NCBI RefSeq assembly: GCF_033568475.1
Contig: NW_027331831.1
Span: 15,872,001-15,936,000 of the forward strand
Source: Henckelia pumila
Taxonomy: Eukaryota; Streptophyta; Magnoliopsida; Lamiales; Gesneriaceae
Direction: 5' to 3'
DNA: 64,000 nucleotides
How positions within the stretch are numbered: the first letter of the stretch is position 1; each line of letters opens with the position of its first letter. A model generated the notes under the pieces. It was given only the letters and a program-made list of their open reading frames with translations, searched no databases and had not been told where the DNA came from. Shown here in pieces: positions 11,135 to 25,202 of this stretch. The position numbers were made by a program, and so were the translations under genes.

Positions 11135-11447
11135 ACGACATCTTACGGCCAACCAATTATGCTAGAAATTGGAAAGCGAAAATGCCACATGATATTCAAT
11201 CGTAAGGGATGTGAGAGAAAGCAATTTCCAACTCAATAAGTGATTTTCTGCTTGAGTGCCACTAAGCAATTTCCAATTCAAGAATTGTTTTTTTTTGTTT
11301 TTGTTTTGGAGCTACAAGTAGTTCCTACTATGTTGAAGGCCCAAGACTCACTAATCAGCCACATGCTAAATTCTGACATCAGCTACGCCAGGTACTCACG
11401 TTTCACCTGACAGATCAGTCTTATGGTCCCTCCTCCAAGGTTTTAAG

Positions 11448-12176
11448 TCATAAATCCACAGGAATGTTCATTAGTGTTACCCACGTAGCACGAAATATAG
11501 CTAAAATCTCTTCTAACGGTGTACATAAAACGACCACTGACGAGGTAAAATCTCTCTCCTTGTATAGTTCTTCCTCCTCCACTATTACGTTTGGCTCTTC
11601 TTCACAAGAAGATTCCTCAAAAATGATTTCTTCATGCTCTGGCTCAGTTACTTCACTCTCTTGATAGATCTCAAAAATTGGTTCTCTAAGAAGCGCAATC
11701 TGTTCATCCAAAAGACTCATGCGGCTTTCTAAGAATTTATTTGACTCTGTCTGCTGTCGCACAAGATTTTCCAACTGAGCCACATAATCTTCGGAACGCC
11801 CTATGCACTTTTCTTGATGCTCCGGTGGCTGGTTCGCAAAATTTTTAGAGTTGATATCTGGAGGATATTGGTGACTCCAACCCTGCAGTGAAGGATCACA
11901 ATGCCAATGGTAGTCAAAATCTGCCATATCATTTAACAAGTGCATCGCACTGTCTTCATCTCTTCTAAACAATTTACTGCCAGTGGCCAACGTTCCATAA
12001 TCCACCCAACTTCTTGTAATCTCATCCAAACCACCATAAAAAAATTGAGTGAGGGTGTAGCTCGAAAATTTATGGCATCGAAATCTGTTCGCCAAATCAT
12101 TGAATCTCCCCCAAACAGCATAGAATGGCTCCAAGTATTGCTGGCCAAATCTTGTGAACACCTGATGATGATCCAT
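11448..12176 (-). pseudogene. LARD gag-like ORF with intron-encoded C-terminus, unit 2
   Basis: 242 codons from MDHHQ. The gag-like, coiled-coil and acidic regions are intact up to ...VVLCTPLE. The original last 80 or so residues are then replaced by about 20 residues (EILAIFRATWVTLMNIPVDL) read from the captured intron segment on the minus strand. Not expected to be functional. Confidence 0.75.
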
Positions 12177-14933
12177 CTCCAAGTACCTCACAAGCAAAAG
12201 AAAAGAAAAAAAATCAAAATTAAAATAAAATAAAAAAAACGAAAAGAACGAAAAGATAGAAATAAAAAAAAAATGTCTAGCCTCAAGCAAATAATCTATC
12301 CTAATATCAACTAAACAGTCCCCGGAAACGGCGCCAAAAACTTGACCGGCTAAATCGATTTGATAAAAATCTACTGGCAAGCGCACCAGGTCAAGTAATA
12401 GTAAAGTGGACAGAGAGTCCAAGTATCGATCCCACAGGGACTGCAATCAATTCTCAAGAATTAATTATTTTACTTAATCTAGACAAAATAATAGAAGGAT
12501 TTTGAATTAAATAAAATAAGAATATAAAATAAAAACTGATTAAGAAATAAGAATAAAAATAACTGAAGATAAAAATAATCAAGACAAAGACAACCAAGAC
12601 ACACGTAGGTACCGAACAAATTTTGTAACATGTAGTCGATTCAGGACTCAGATTTAATCTTAATTCACGGGAATTCTCCTAATTTGTTCAAAGGACTATT
12701 TCTAGAACAATCAAACCTATTCAAATATTGATGAACTAATCTTTCGTAATTCTAATCAAATTTGAATGCATTAAATATTTGTAAAAATTCAGTTTACACC
12801 CAAACCGCACACTGAAACCGAATTCTATTTCTAGTCGGTTTTACAATATGTTAATTATCAGAGTGATCAAAATCAAAACCTCCTCTGTCGATTTGGAATT
12901 GATTAACATGCAAGCAAACAGTTGATCAGACTATTCACAAGACAAATATAAATCTGACAATCAATAAAATAAAATCAACTCTAAAAAAAATCCCAAACAA
13001 ACATCCAAGTTTTCTACATAAATTTGTTCGGCCCAATCACGCCGTCTTGGTTGAAAATAAACTACTCAATAATTAAAAACAATAATTCAAAAATAAAAAT
13101 AAAAAGAAGAAAAAAAAAGAAGAAATCTTCTCTCCCAAGCCTTGTAGCCACCTCCTCTTGCGTTGTCTGCGCTCTCGAGCTTCCGAAACCCTCAAAAATA
13201 TGTTATATCTTCTATATATATGGTCCGAAACGCCTACCAGTTAATTTCCTCTCAAAATAAGGATTTTTCGGAACACATATGGCCCCCCAACACGCGCGCG
13301 CGCGCGGCATAGGCCTCGCACGCGCGCAGCACATAAAAACAGAAGGCTGTACGTCGGACTCGCGCGCGCGCGAGCTTGATTCTCGCGCGCGCGCAGTACA
13401 AAAAATCTGCGCCGAGCTATAATTTTCAAAAATTCATATATCGAGATCTAGCCGTCGGATTGAGCTGAAATTTTGACAGCAGCTTCAAAACATCTTTAAA
13501 TTTAATCTGAACAGTGAAGATTGGATTTCAATATTTCTAAAATTAAATATGATTTTTCGATCAAGGCTGCTCCGTAATTCACTCTTCAAAAATCCATTTT
13601 CCTACAAAATTAACCCAAAGAGTGAAATACACACACATGCACTAAAACACATAAAAACACATAAAAATAATATGAATGCACACAAAATAAACATAAAAAT
13701 AACATGAAATAATGCATACAAAATGCACTTAATCATCATGCTCACGAGTTTTGTACTCACCAGCGATTTTCCACCACATGCTTTTTCTCTATTTGTACAC
13801 TTACTTGTACTCATCGTTTATCCATTATTTTGTATTGTCATATTAATAGAAATTAACTAATAAAATCCATTGTTATTTTTCTAGTACCACCATGTCAAAC
13901 TTGGCAAAGCTTGAATTCGTTGCACTCGATATCACTGAAAAAAATTATATGCCATGGACTCTTGATGTTGAGATGCATCTTGAGTCATTGGGTCTAAGTG
14001 AAAGCATTAAAGAAAATAATATATCAACCTCACAAGATAAAGCAAAAACTATGATTTTCTTGCGCCGACATCTTGATGAAGGGTTGAAATGTAAGTATCT
14101 CACAGAAAAAGACCCAATAACTTTATGGAAAGGGCTGAAAGAAAGATTTGAGCATATAAGGGAAGTGATACTTCCGACCGCCCGTGATGAATGTAATACG
14201 TTGAGATTCCAAGACTTTAAAAAAGTCAGTGATTATAATTCTGCGATGTATCGAATAGTCTCGCAATTAAAATTCTGTGGACTTGAAGTCACAGAGATGG
14301 AAATGCTTGAGAAAACATTTTTCACTTTTCACGCATCGAATATAACTCTACAACAACAGTATAAAGTGCGTGGATTTTTGAGATATTCCGAACTAATCGC
14401 ATGTCTTCTTGTGGCGGAAAAGAACAACGAATTGTTAGGAGAGTCTCAGTCACTGTGTCATCCACCAGAGTCCAGACGGGAATAAATCATGAAATGGTTT
14501 CAAGAAATATATACCACCATTATTCGGGAGCAATAACCTACATCGAATATACATAAACGACATCTTACGGCCAACCAATTATGCTAGAAATTGGAAAGCG
14601 AAAATGCCACATGATATTCAATCGTAAGGGATGTGAGAGAAAGCAATTTCCAACTCAATAAGTGATTTTCTGCTTGAGTGCCACTAAGCAATTTCCAATT
14701 CAAGAATTGTTTTTTTTTGTTTTTGTTTTGGAGCTACAAGTAGTTCCTACTATGTTGAAGGCCCAAGACTCACTAATCAGCCACATGCTAAATTCTGACA
14801 TCAGCTACGCCAGGTACTCACGTTTCACCTGACAGATCAGTCTTATGGTCCCTCCTCCAAGGTTTTAAGTCATAAATCCACAGGAATGTTCATTAGTGTT
14901 ACCCACGTAGCACGAAATATAGCTAAAATCTCT
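11512..14933 (+). repeat. Array unit 2
   Basis: LARD LTR copy 12343 to about 13731, lacking the terminal TCA (CACTTAATCATC instead of CACTTATCAATCATC). Gag at 13892; intron filler 14435-14933. Confidence 0.95.
13892..14485 (+). pseudogene. Truncated copia gag, copy 2
   Basis: 197 codons: 182 gag residues ending ...NNELL, then GESQSLCHPPESRRE encoded by the captured intron, then a stop. The Arg-Gly region and CCHC knuckle are missing. Confidence 0.88.
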
Positions 14934-15598
14934 TCTAACGGTGTACATAAAACGACCACTGACGAGGTAAAATCTCTCTCCTTGTATAGTTCTTCCTCCT
15001 CCACTATTACGTTTGGCTCTTCTTCACAAGAAGATTCCTCAAAAATGATTTCTTCATTCTCTGGCTCAGTTACTTCACTCTCTTGATAGATCTCAAAAAT
15101 TGGTTCTCTAAGAAGCGCAATCTGTTCATCCAAAAGACTCATGCGGCTTTCTAAGAATTTATTTGACTCTGTCTGCTGTCGCACAAGATTTTCCAACTGA
15201 GCCACATAATCTTCGGAACGCCCTATGCACTTTTCTTGATGCTCCGGTGGCTGGTTCGCAAAATTTTTAGAGTTGATATCTGGAGGATATTGGTGACTCC
15301 AACCCTGCAGTGAAGGATCACAATGCCAATGGTAGTCAAAATCTGCCATATCATTTAACAAGTGCATCGCACTGTCTTCATCTCTTCTAAACAATTTACT
15401 GCCAGTGGCCAACGTTCCATAATCCACCCAACTTCTTGTAATCTCATCCAAACCACCATAAAAAAATTGAGTGAGGGTGTAGCTCGAAAATTTATGGCAT
15501 CGAAATCTGTTCGCCAAATCATTGAATCTCCCCCAAACAGCATAGAATGGCTCCAAGTATTGCTGGCCAAATCTTGTGAACACCTGATGATGATCCAT
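14870..15598 (-). pseudogene. LARD gag-like ORF with intron-encoded C-terminus, unit 3
   Basis: Same 242-codon chimera as in unit 2, with one His-to-Asn change in the acidic region (EPENEE). Confidence 0.75.
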
Positions 15599-18358
15599 CT
15601 CCAAGTACCTCACAAGCAAAAGAAAAGAAAAAAAATCAAAATTAAAATAAAATAAAAAAAACGAAAAGAACGAAAAGATAGAAATAAAAAAAAAATGTCT
15701 AGCCTCAAGCAAATAATCTATCCTAATATCAACTAAACAGTCCCCGGAAACGGCGCCAAAAACTTGACCGGCTAAATCGATTTGATAAAAATCTACTGGC
15801 AAGCGCACCAGGTCAAGTAATAGTAAAGTGGACAGAGAGTCCAAGTATCGATCCCACAGGGACTGCAGTCAATTCTCAAGAATTAATTATTTTACTTAAT
15901 CTAGACAAAATAATAGAAGGATTTTGAATTAAATAAAATAAGAATATAAAATAAAAACTGATTAAGAAATAAGAATAAAAATAACTGAAGATAAAAATAA
16001 TCAAGACAAAGACAACCAAGACACACGTAGGTACCGAACAAATTTTGTAACATGTAGTCGATTCAGGACTCAGATTTAATCTTAATTCACGGGAATTCTC
16101 CTAATTTGTTCAAAGGACTATTTCTAGAACAATCAAACCTATTCAAATATTGATGAACTAATCTTTCGTAATTCTAATCAAATTTGAATGCATTAAATAT
16201 TTGTAAAAATTCAGTTTACACCCAAACCGCACACTGAAACCGAATTCTATTTCTAGTCGGTTTTACAATATGTTAATTATCAGAGTGATCAAAATCAAAA
16301 CCTCCTCTGTCGATTTGGAATTGATTAACATGCAAGCAAACAGTTGATCAGACTATTCACAAGACAAATATAAATCTGACAATCAATAAAATAAAATCAA
16401 CTCTAAAAAAAATCCCAAACAAACATCCAAGTTTTCTACATAAATTTGTTCGGCCCAATCACGTCGTCTTGGTTGAAAATAAACTACTCAATAATTAAAA
16501 ACAATAATTCAAAAATAAAAATAAAAAGAAGAAAAAAAAAGAAGAAATCTTCTCTCCCAAGCCTTGTAGCCACCTCCTCTTGCGTTGTCTGCGCTCTCGA
16601 GCTTCCGAAACCCTCAAAAATATGTTATATCTTCTTATATATGGTCCGAAACGCCTACCAGTTAATTTCCTCTCAAAATAAGGATTTTTCGGAACACATA
16701 TGGCCCCCCAACACGCGCGCGCGCGCGGCATAGGCCTCGCACGCGCGCAGCACATAAAAACAGAAGGCTGTACGTCGGACTCGCGCGCGCGCGAGCTTGA
16801 TTCTCGCGCGCGCGCAGTACAAAAAATCTGCGCCGAGCTATAATTTTCAAAAATTCATATATCGAGATCTAGCCGTCGGATTGAGCTGAAATTTTGACAG
16901 CAGCTTCAAAACATCTTTAAATTTAATCTGAACAGTGAAGATTGGATTTCAATATTTCTAAAATTAAATATGATTTTTCGATCAAGGCTGCTCCGTAATT
17001 CACTCTTCAAAAATCCATTTTCCTACAAAATTAACCCAAAGAGTGAAATACACACACATGCACTAAAACACATAAAAACACATAAAAATAATATGAATGC
17101 ACACAAAATAAACATAAAAATAACATGAAATAATGCATACAAAATGCACTTATCAATCATCATGCTCACGAGTTTTGTACTCACCAGCGATTTTCCACCA
17201 CATGCTTTTTCTCTATTTGTACACTTACTTGTACTCATCGTTTATCCATTATTTTGTATTGTCATATTAATAGAAATTAACTAATAAAATCCATTGTTAT
17301 TTTTCTAGTACCACCATGTCAAACTTGGCAAAGCTTGAATTCGTTGCACTCGATATCACTGAAAAAAATTATATGCCATGGACTCTTGATGTTGAGATGC
17401 ATCTTGAGTCATTGGGTCTAAGTGAAAGCATTAAAGAAAATAATATATCAACCTCACAAGATAAAGCAAAAACTATGATTTTCTTGCGCCGACATCTTGA
17501 TGAAGGGTTGAAATGTAAGTATCTCACAGAAAAAGACCCAATAACTTTATGGAAAGGGCTGAAAGAAAGATTTGAGCATATAAGGGAAGTGATACTTCCG
17601 ACCGCCCGTGATAAATGTAATACGTTGAGATTCCAAGACTTTAAAAAAGTCAGTGATTATAATTCTGCGATGTATCGAATAGTCTCGCAATTAAAATTCT
17701 GTGGACTTGAAGTCACAGAGATGGAAATGCTTGAGAAAACATTTTTCACTTTTCACGCATCGAATATAACTCTACAACAACAGTATAAAGTGCGTGGATT
17801 TTTGAGATATTCCGAACTAATCGCATGTCTTCTTGTGGCGGAAAAGAACAACGAATTGTTAGGAGAGTCTCAGTCACTGTGTCATCCACCAGAGTCCAGA
17901 CGGGAATAAATCATGAAATGGTTTCAAGAAATATATACCACCATTATTCGGGAGCAATAACCTACATCGAATATACATAAACGACATCTTACGGCCAACC
18001 AATTATGCTAGAAATTGGAAAGCGAAAATGCCACATGATATTCAATCGTAAGGGATGTGAGAGAAAGCAATTTCCAACTCAATAAGTGATTTTCTGCTTG
18101 AGTGCCACTAAGCAATTTCCAATTCAAGAATTGTTTTTTTTTTGTTTTTGTTTTGGAGCTACAAGTAGTTCCTACTATGTTGAAGGCCCAAGACTCACTA
18201 ATCAGCCACATGCTAAATTCTGACATCAGCTACGCCAGGTACTCACGTTTCACCTGACAGATCAGTCTTATGGTCCCTCCTCCAAGGTTTTAAGTCATAA
18301 ATCCACAGGAATGTTCATTAGTGTTACCCACGTAGCACGAAATATAGCTAAAATCTCT
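14934..18358 (+). repeat. Array unit 3
   Basis: LARD LTR copy 15765-17155. Gag at 17316 with a Glu-to-Lys change (GATAAATGT). Intron filler 17859-18358 has one extra T in its T run. Confidence 0.95.
17316..17909 (+). pseudogene. Truncated copia gag, copy 3
   Basis: Same 182 + 15 residue chimera as copy 2, with one Glu-to-Lys substitution near residue 100 (ARDKCN). Confidence 0.88.
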
Positions 18359-19023
18359 TCTAATGGTGTACATAAAACGACCACTGACGAGGTAAAATCT
18401 CTCTCCTTGTATAGTTCTTCCTCCTCCACTATTACGTTTGGCTCTTCTTCACAAGAAGATTCCTCAAAAATGATTTCTTCATGCTCTGGCTCAGTTACTT
18501 CACTCTCTTGATAGATCTCAAAAATTGGTTCTCTAAGAAGCGCAATCTGTTCATCCAAAAGACTCATGCGGCTTTCTAAGAATTTATTTGACTCTGTCTG
18601 CTGTCGCACAAGATTTTCCAACTGAGCCACATAATCTTCGGAACGCCCTATGCACTTTTCTTGATGCTCCGGTGGCTGGTTCGCAAAATTTTTAGAGTTT
18701 ATATCTGGAGGATATTGGTGACTCCAACCCTGCAGTGAAGGATCACAATGCCAATGGTAGTCAAAATCTGCCATATCATTTAACAAGTGCATCGCACTGT
18801 CTTCATCTCTTCTAAACAATTTACTGCCAGTGGCCAACGTTCCATAATCCACCCAACTTCTTGTAATCTCATCCAAACCACCATAAAAAAATTGAGTGAG
18901 GGTGTAGCTCGAAAATTTATGGCATCGAAATCTGTTCGCCAAATCATTGAATCTCCCCCAAACAGCATAGAATGGCTCCAAGTATTGCTGGCCAAATCTT
19001 GTGAACACCTGATGATGATCCAT
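18295..19023 (-). pseudogene. LARD gag-like ORF with intron-encoded C-terminus, unit 4
   Basis: Same 242-codon chimera as in unit 2. Upstream the open frame is shorter, because the leader differs (AAAACAAC for ATATCAAC near 19151). Confidence 0.75.
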
Positions 19024-21777
19024 CTCCAAGTACCTCACAAGCAAAAGAAAAGAAAAAAAATCAAAATTAAAATAAAATAAAAAAAACGAAAAGAACGAAA
19101 AGATAGAAATAAAAAAAAAATGTCTAGCCTCAAGCAAATAATCTATCCTAAAAACAACTAAACAGTCCCGGAAACGGCGCCAAAAACTTGACCGGCTAAA
19201 TCGATTTGATAAAAATCTACTGGCAAGCGCACCAGGTCAAGTAATAGTAAAGTGGACAGAGAGTCCAAGTATCGATCCCACAGGGACTGCAATCAATTCT
19301 CAAGAATTAATTATTTTACTTAATCTAGACAAAATAATAGAAGGATTTTGAATTAAATAAAATAAGAATATAAAATAAAAACTGATTAAGAAATAAGAAT
19401 AAAAATAACTGAAGATAAAAATAATCAAGACAAAGACAACCAAGACACACGTAGGTACCGAACAAATTTTGTAACATGTAGTCGATTCAGGACTCAGATT
19501 TAATCTTAATTCACGGGAATTCTCCTAATTTGTTCAAAGGACTATTTCTAGAACAATCAAACCTATTCAAATATTGATGAACTAATCTTTCGTAATTCTA
19601 ATCAAATTTGAATGCATTAAATATTTGTAAAAATTCAGTTTACACCCAAACCGCACACTGAAACCGAATTCTATTTCTAGTCGGTTTTACAATATGTTAA
19701 TTATCAGAGTGATCAAAATCAAAACCTCCTCTGTCGATTTGGAATTGATTAACATGCAAGCAAACAGTTGATCAGACTATTCACAAGACAAATATAAATC
19801 TGACAATCAATAAAATAAATCAACTCTAAAAAAAATCCCAAACAAACATCCAAGTTTTCTACATAAATTTGTTCGGCCCAATCACGCCGTCTTGGTTGAA
19901 AATAAACTACTCAATAATTAAAAACAATAATTCAAAAATAAAAATAAAAAGAAGAAAAAAAAAAGAATAAATCTTCTCTCCCAAGCCTTGTAGCCACCTC
20001 CTCTTGCGTTGTCTGCGCTCTCGAGCTTCCGAAACCCTCAAAAATATGTTATATCTTCTATATATATGGTCCGAAACGCCTACCAGTTAATTTCCTCTCA
20101 AAATAAGGATTTTTCGGAACACATATGGCCCCCAACACGCGCGCGCGCGGCATAGGCCTCGCACGCGCGCAGCACATAAAAACAGAAGGCTGTACGTCGG
20201 ACTCGCGCGCGCGCGAGCTTGATTCTCGCGCGCGCGCAGTACAAAAAATCTGCCGAGCTATAATTTTCAAAAATTCATATATCGAGATCTAGCCGTCGGA
20301 TTGAGCTGAAATTTTGACAGCAGCTTCAAAACATCTTTAAATTTAATCTGAACAGTGAAGATTGGATTTCAATATTTCTAAAATTAAATATGATTTTTCG
20401 ATCAAGGCTGCTCCGTAATTCACTCTTCAAAAATCCATTTTCCTACAAAATTAACCCAAAGAGTGAAATACACACACATGCACTAAAACACATAAAAACA
20501 CATAAAAATAATATGAATGCACACAAAATAAACATAAAAATAACATGAAATAATGCATACAAAATGCACTTATCAATCATCATGCTCACGAGTTTTGTAC
20601 TCACCAGCGATTTTCCACCACATGCTTTTTCTCTATTTGTACACTTACTTGTACTCATCGTTTATCCATTATTTTGTATTGTCATATTAATAGAAATTAA
20701 CTAATAAAATCCATTGTTATTTTTCTAGTACCACCATGTCAAACTTGGCAAAGCTTGAATTCGTTGCACTCGATATCACTGAAAAAAATTATATGCCATG
20801 GACTCTTGATGTTGAGATGCATCTTGAGTCATTGGGTCTAAGTGAAAGCATTAAAGAAAATAATATATCAACCTCACAAGATAAAGCAAAAACTATGATT
20901 TTCTTGCGCCGACATCTTGATGAAGGGTTGAAATGTAAGTATCTCACAGAAAAAGACCCAATAACTTTATGGAAAGGGCTGAAAGAAAGATTTGAGCATA
21001 TAAGGGAAGTGATACTTCCGACCGCCCGTGATGAATGTAATACGTTGAGATTCCAAGACTTTAAAAAAGTCAGTGATTATAATTCTGCGATGTATCGAAT
21101 AGTCTCGCAATTAAAATTCTGTGGACTTGAAGTCACAGAGATGGAAATGCTTGAGAAAACATTTTTCACTTTTCACGCATCGAATATAACTCTACAACAA
21201 CAGTATAAAGTGCGTGGATTTTTGAGATATTCCGAACTAATCGCATGTCTTCTTGTGGCGGAAAAGAACAACGAATTGTTAGGAGAGTCTCAGTCACTGT
21301 GTCATCCACCAGAGTCCAGACGGGAATAAATCATGAAATGGTTTCAAGAAATATATACCACCATTATTCGGGAGCAATAACCTACATCGAATATACATAA
21401 ACGACATCTTACGGCCAACCAATTATGCTAGAAATTGGAAAGCGAAAATGCCACATGATATTCAATCGTAAGGGATGTGAGAGAAAGCAATTTCCAACTC
21501 AATAAGTGATTTTCTGCTTGAGTGCCACTAAGCAATTTCCAATTCAAGAATTGTTTTTTTTTGTTTTTGTTTTGGAGCTACAAGTAGTTCCTACTATGTT
21601 GAAGGCCCAAGACTCACTAATCAGCCACATGCTAAATTCTGACATCAGCTACGCCAGGTACTCACGTTTCACCTGACAGATCAGTCTTATGGTCCCTCCT
21701 CCAAGGTTTTAAGTCATAAATCCACAGGAATGTTCATTAGTGTTACCCACGTAGCACGAAATATAGCTAAAATCTCT
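18359..21777 (+). repeat. Array unit 4
   Basis: LARD LTR copy 19189-20575 with a shortened CG tract and a lost C in the primer-binding site region (CAGTCCCGG). Gag at 20736; intron filler 21279-21777. Confidence 0.95.
20736..21329 (+). pseudogene. Truncated copia gag, copy 4
   Basis: Same 182 + 15 residue chimera as copy 2, with no amino-acid change that I can see. Confidence 0.88.
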
Positions 21778-22442
21778 TCTAACGGTGTACATAAAACGAC
21801 CACTGACGAGGTAAAATCTCTCTCCTTGTATAGTTCTTCCTCCTCCACTATTACGTTTGGCTCTTCTTCACAAGAAGATTCCTCAAAAATGATTTCTTCA
21901 TGCTCTGGCTCAGTTACTTCACTCTCTTGATAGATCTCAAAAATTGGTTCTCTAAGAAGCGCAATCTGTTCATCCAAAAGACTCATGCGGCTTTCTAAGA
22001 ATTTATTTGACTCTGTCTGCTGTCGCACAAGATTTTCCAACTGAGCCACATAATCTTCGGAACGCCCTATGCACTTTTCTTGATGCTCCGGTGGCTGGTT
22101 CGCAAAATTTTTAGAGTTGATATCTGGAGGATATTGGTGACTCCAACCCTGCAGTGAAGGATCACAATGCCAATGGTAGTCAAAATCTGCCATATCATTT
22201 AACAAGTGCATCGCACTGTCTTCATCTCTTCTAAACAATTTACTGCCAGTGGCCAACGTTCCATAATCCACCCAACTTCTTGTAATCTCATCCAAACCAC
22301 CATAAAAAAATTGAGTGAGGGTGTAGCTCGAAAATTTATGGCATCGAAATCTGTTCGCCAAATCATTGAATCTCCCCCAAACAGCATAGAATGGCTCCAA
22401 GTATTGCTGGCCAAATCTTGTGAACACCTGATGATGATCCAT
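21714..22442 (-). pseudogene. LARD gag-like ORF with intron-encoded C-terminus, unit 5
   Basis: Same 242-codon chimera as in unit 2, with no protein difference that I noticed. Confidence 0.75.
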
Positions 22443-25202
22443 CTCCAAGTACCTCACAAGCAAAAGAAAAGAAAAAAAATCAAAATTAAAATAAAATAAA
22501 AAAAACGAAAAGAACGAAAAGATAGAAATAAAAAAAAAATGTCTAGCCTCAAGCAAATAATCTATCCTAATATCAACTAAACAGTCCCCGGAAACGGCGC
22601 CAAAAACTTGACCGGCTAAATCGATTTGATAAAAATCTACTGGCAAGCGCACCAGGTCAAGTAATAGTAAAGTGGACAGAGAGTCCAAGTATCGATCCCA
22701 CAGGGACTGCAGTCAATTCTCAAGAATTAATTATTTTACTTAATCTAGACAAAATAATAGAAGGATTTTGAATTAAATAAAATAAGAATATAAAATAAAA
22801 ACTGATTAAGAAATAAGAATAAAAATAACTGAAGATAAAAATAATCAAGACAAAGACAACCAAGACACACGTAGGTACCGAACAAATTTTGTAACATGTA
22901 GTCGATTCAGGACTCAGATTTAATCTTAATTCACGGGAATTCTCCTAATTTGTTCAAAGGACTATTTCTAGAACAATCAAACCTATTCAAATATTGATGA
23001 ACTAATCTTTCGTAATTCTAATCAAATTTGAATGCATTAAATATTTGTAAAAATTCAGTTTACACCCAAACCGCACACTGAAACCGAATTCTATTTCTAG
23101 TCGGTTTTACAATATGTTAATTATCAGAGTGATCAAAATCAAAACCTCCTCTGTCGATTTGGAATTGATTAACATGCAAGCAAACAGTTGATCAGACTAT
23201 TCACAAGACAAATATAAATCTGACAATCAATAAAATAAAATCAACTCTAAAAAAAATCCCAAACAAACATCCAAGTTTTCTACATAAATTTGTTCGGCCC
23301 AATCACGCCGTCTTGGTTGAAAATAAACTACTCAATAATTAAAAACAATAATTCAAAAATAAAAATAAAAAGAAGAAAAAAAAAGAAGAAATCTTCTCTC
23401 CCAAGCCTTGTAGCCACCTCCTCTTGCGTTGTCTGCGCTCTCGAGCTTCCGAAACCCTCAAAAATATGTTATATCTTCTATATATATGGTCCGAAACGCC
23501 TACCAGTTAATTTCCTCTCAAAATAAGGATTTTTCGGAACACATATGGCCCCCCAACACGCGCGCGCGCGCGGCATAGGCCTCGCACGCGCGCAGCACAT
23601 AAAAACAGAAGGCTGTACGTCGGACTCGCGCGCGCGCGAGCTTGATTCTCGCGCGCGCGCAGTACAAAAAATCTGCGCCGAGCTATAATTTTCAAAAATT
23701 CATATATCGAGATCTAGCCGTCGGATTGAGCTGAAATTTTGACAGCAGCTTCAAAACATCTTTAAATTTAATCTGAACAGTGAAGATTGGATTTCAATAT
23801 TTCTAAAATTAAATATGATTTTTCGATCAAGGCTGCTCCGTAATTCACTCTTCAAAAATCCATTTTCCTACAAAATTAACCCAAAGAGTGAAATACACAC
23901 ACATGCACTAAAACACATAAAAACACATAAAAATAATATGAATGCACACAAAATAAACATAAAAATAACATGAAATAATGCATACAAAATGCACTTATCA
24001 ATCATCATGCTCACGAGTTTTGTACTCACCAGCGATTTTCCACCACATGCTTTTTCTCTATTTGTACACTTACTTGTACTCATCGTTTATCCATTATTTT
24101 GTATTGTCATATTAATAGAAATTAACTAATAAAATCCATTGTTATTTTTCTAGTACCACCATGTCAAACTTGGCAAAGCTTGAATTCGTTGCACTCGATA
24201 TCACTGAAAAAAATTATATGCCATGGACTCTTGATGTTGAGATGCATCTTGAGTCATTGGGTCTAAGTGAAAGCATTAAAGAAAATAATATATCAACCTC
24301 ACAAGATAAAGCAAAAACTATGATTTTCTTGCGCCGACATCTTGATGAAGGGTTGAAATGTAAGTATCTCACAGAAAAAGACCCAATAACTTTATGGAAA
24401 GGGCTGAAAGAAAGATTTGAGCATATAAGGGAAGTGATACTTCCGACCGCCCGTGATGAATGTAATACGTTGAGATTCCAAGACTTTAAAAAAGTCAGTG
24501 ATTATAATTCTGCGATGTATCGAATAGTCTCGCAATTAAAATTCTGTGGACTTGAAGTCACAGAGATGGAAATGCTTGAGAAAACATTTTTCACTTTTCA
24601 CGCATCGAATATAACTCTACAACAACAGTATAAAGTGCGTGGATTTTTGAGATATTCCGAACTAATCGCATGTCTTCTTGTGGCGGAAAAGAACAACGAA
24701 TTGTTAGGAGAGTCTCAGTCACTGTGTCATCCACCAGAGTCCAGACGGGAATAAATCATGAAATGGTTTCAAGAAATATATACCACCATTATTCGGGAGC
24801 AATAACCTACATCGAATATACATAAACGACATCTTACGGCCAACCAATTATGCTAGAAATTGGAAAGCGAAAATGCCACATGATATTCAATCGTAAGGGA
24901 TGTGAGAGAAAGCAATTTCCAACTCAATAAGTGATTTTCTGCTTGAGTGCCACTAAGCAATTTCCAATTCAAGAATTGTTTTTTTTTGTTTTTGTTTTGG
25001 AGCTACAAGTAGTTCCTACTATGTTGAAGGCCCAAGACTCACTAATCAGCCACATGCTAAATTCTGACATCAGCTACGCCAGGTACTCACGTTTCACCTG
25101 ACAGATCAGTCTTATGGTCCCTCCTCCAAGGTTTTAAGTCATAAATCCACAGGAATGTTCATTAGTGTTACCCACGTAGCACGAAATATAGCTAAAATCT
25201 CT
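21778..25202 (+). repeat. Array unit 5
   Basis: LARD LTR copy 22609-24000. Gag at 24161; intron filler 24704-25202. It is very close in sequence to unit 3. Confidence 0.95.
24161..24754 (+). pseudogene. Truncated copia gag, copy 5
   Basis: Same 182 + 15 residue chimera as copies 2 and 4. It is the last copy with the intron-encoded tail. Confidence 0.88.

Larger units (their letters stand above)
8092..11511 (+). repeat. Array unit 1 (founder side)
   Basis: Continuous on its left with the intact LARD element. Gag fragment begins at 10472; intron filler is 11013-11511. It has a unique 2-bp deletion (GT lost in CTTCTTGTGGCGG, near 10990), which changes the reading frame before the filler. Confidence 0.95.

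Noticed and set aside
11464..12233. Small plus-strand open frames recurring in each array unit (66 and 97 codons)
   Set aside because: They are shadows of the minus-strand LARD gag-like frame and repeat only because the unit repeats.
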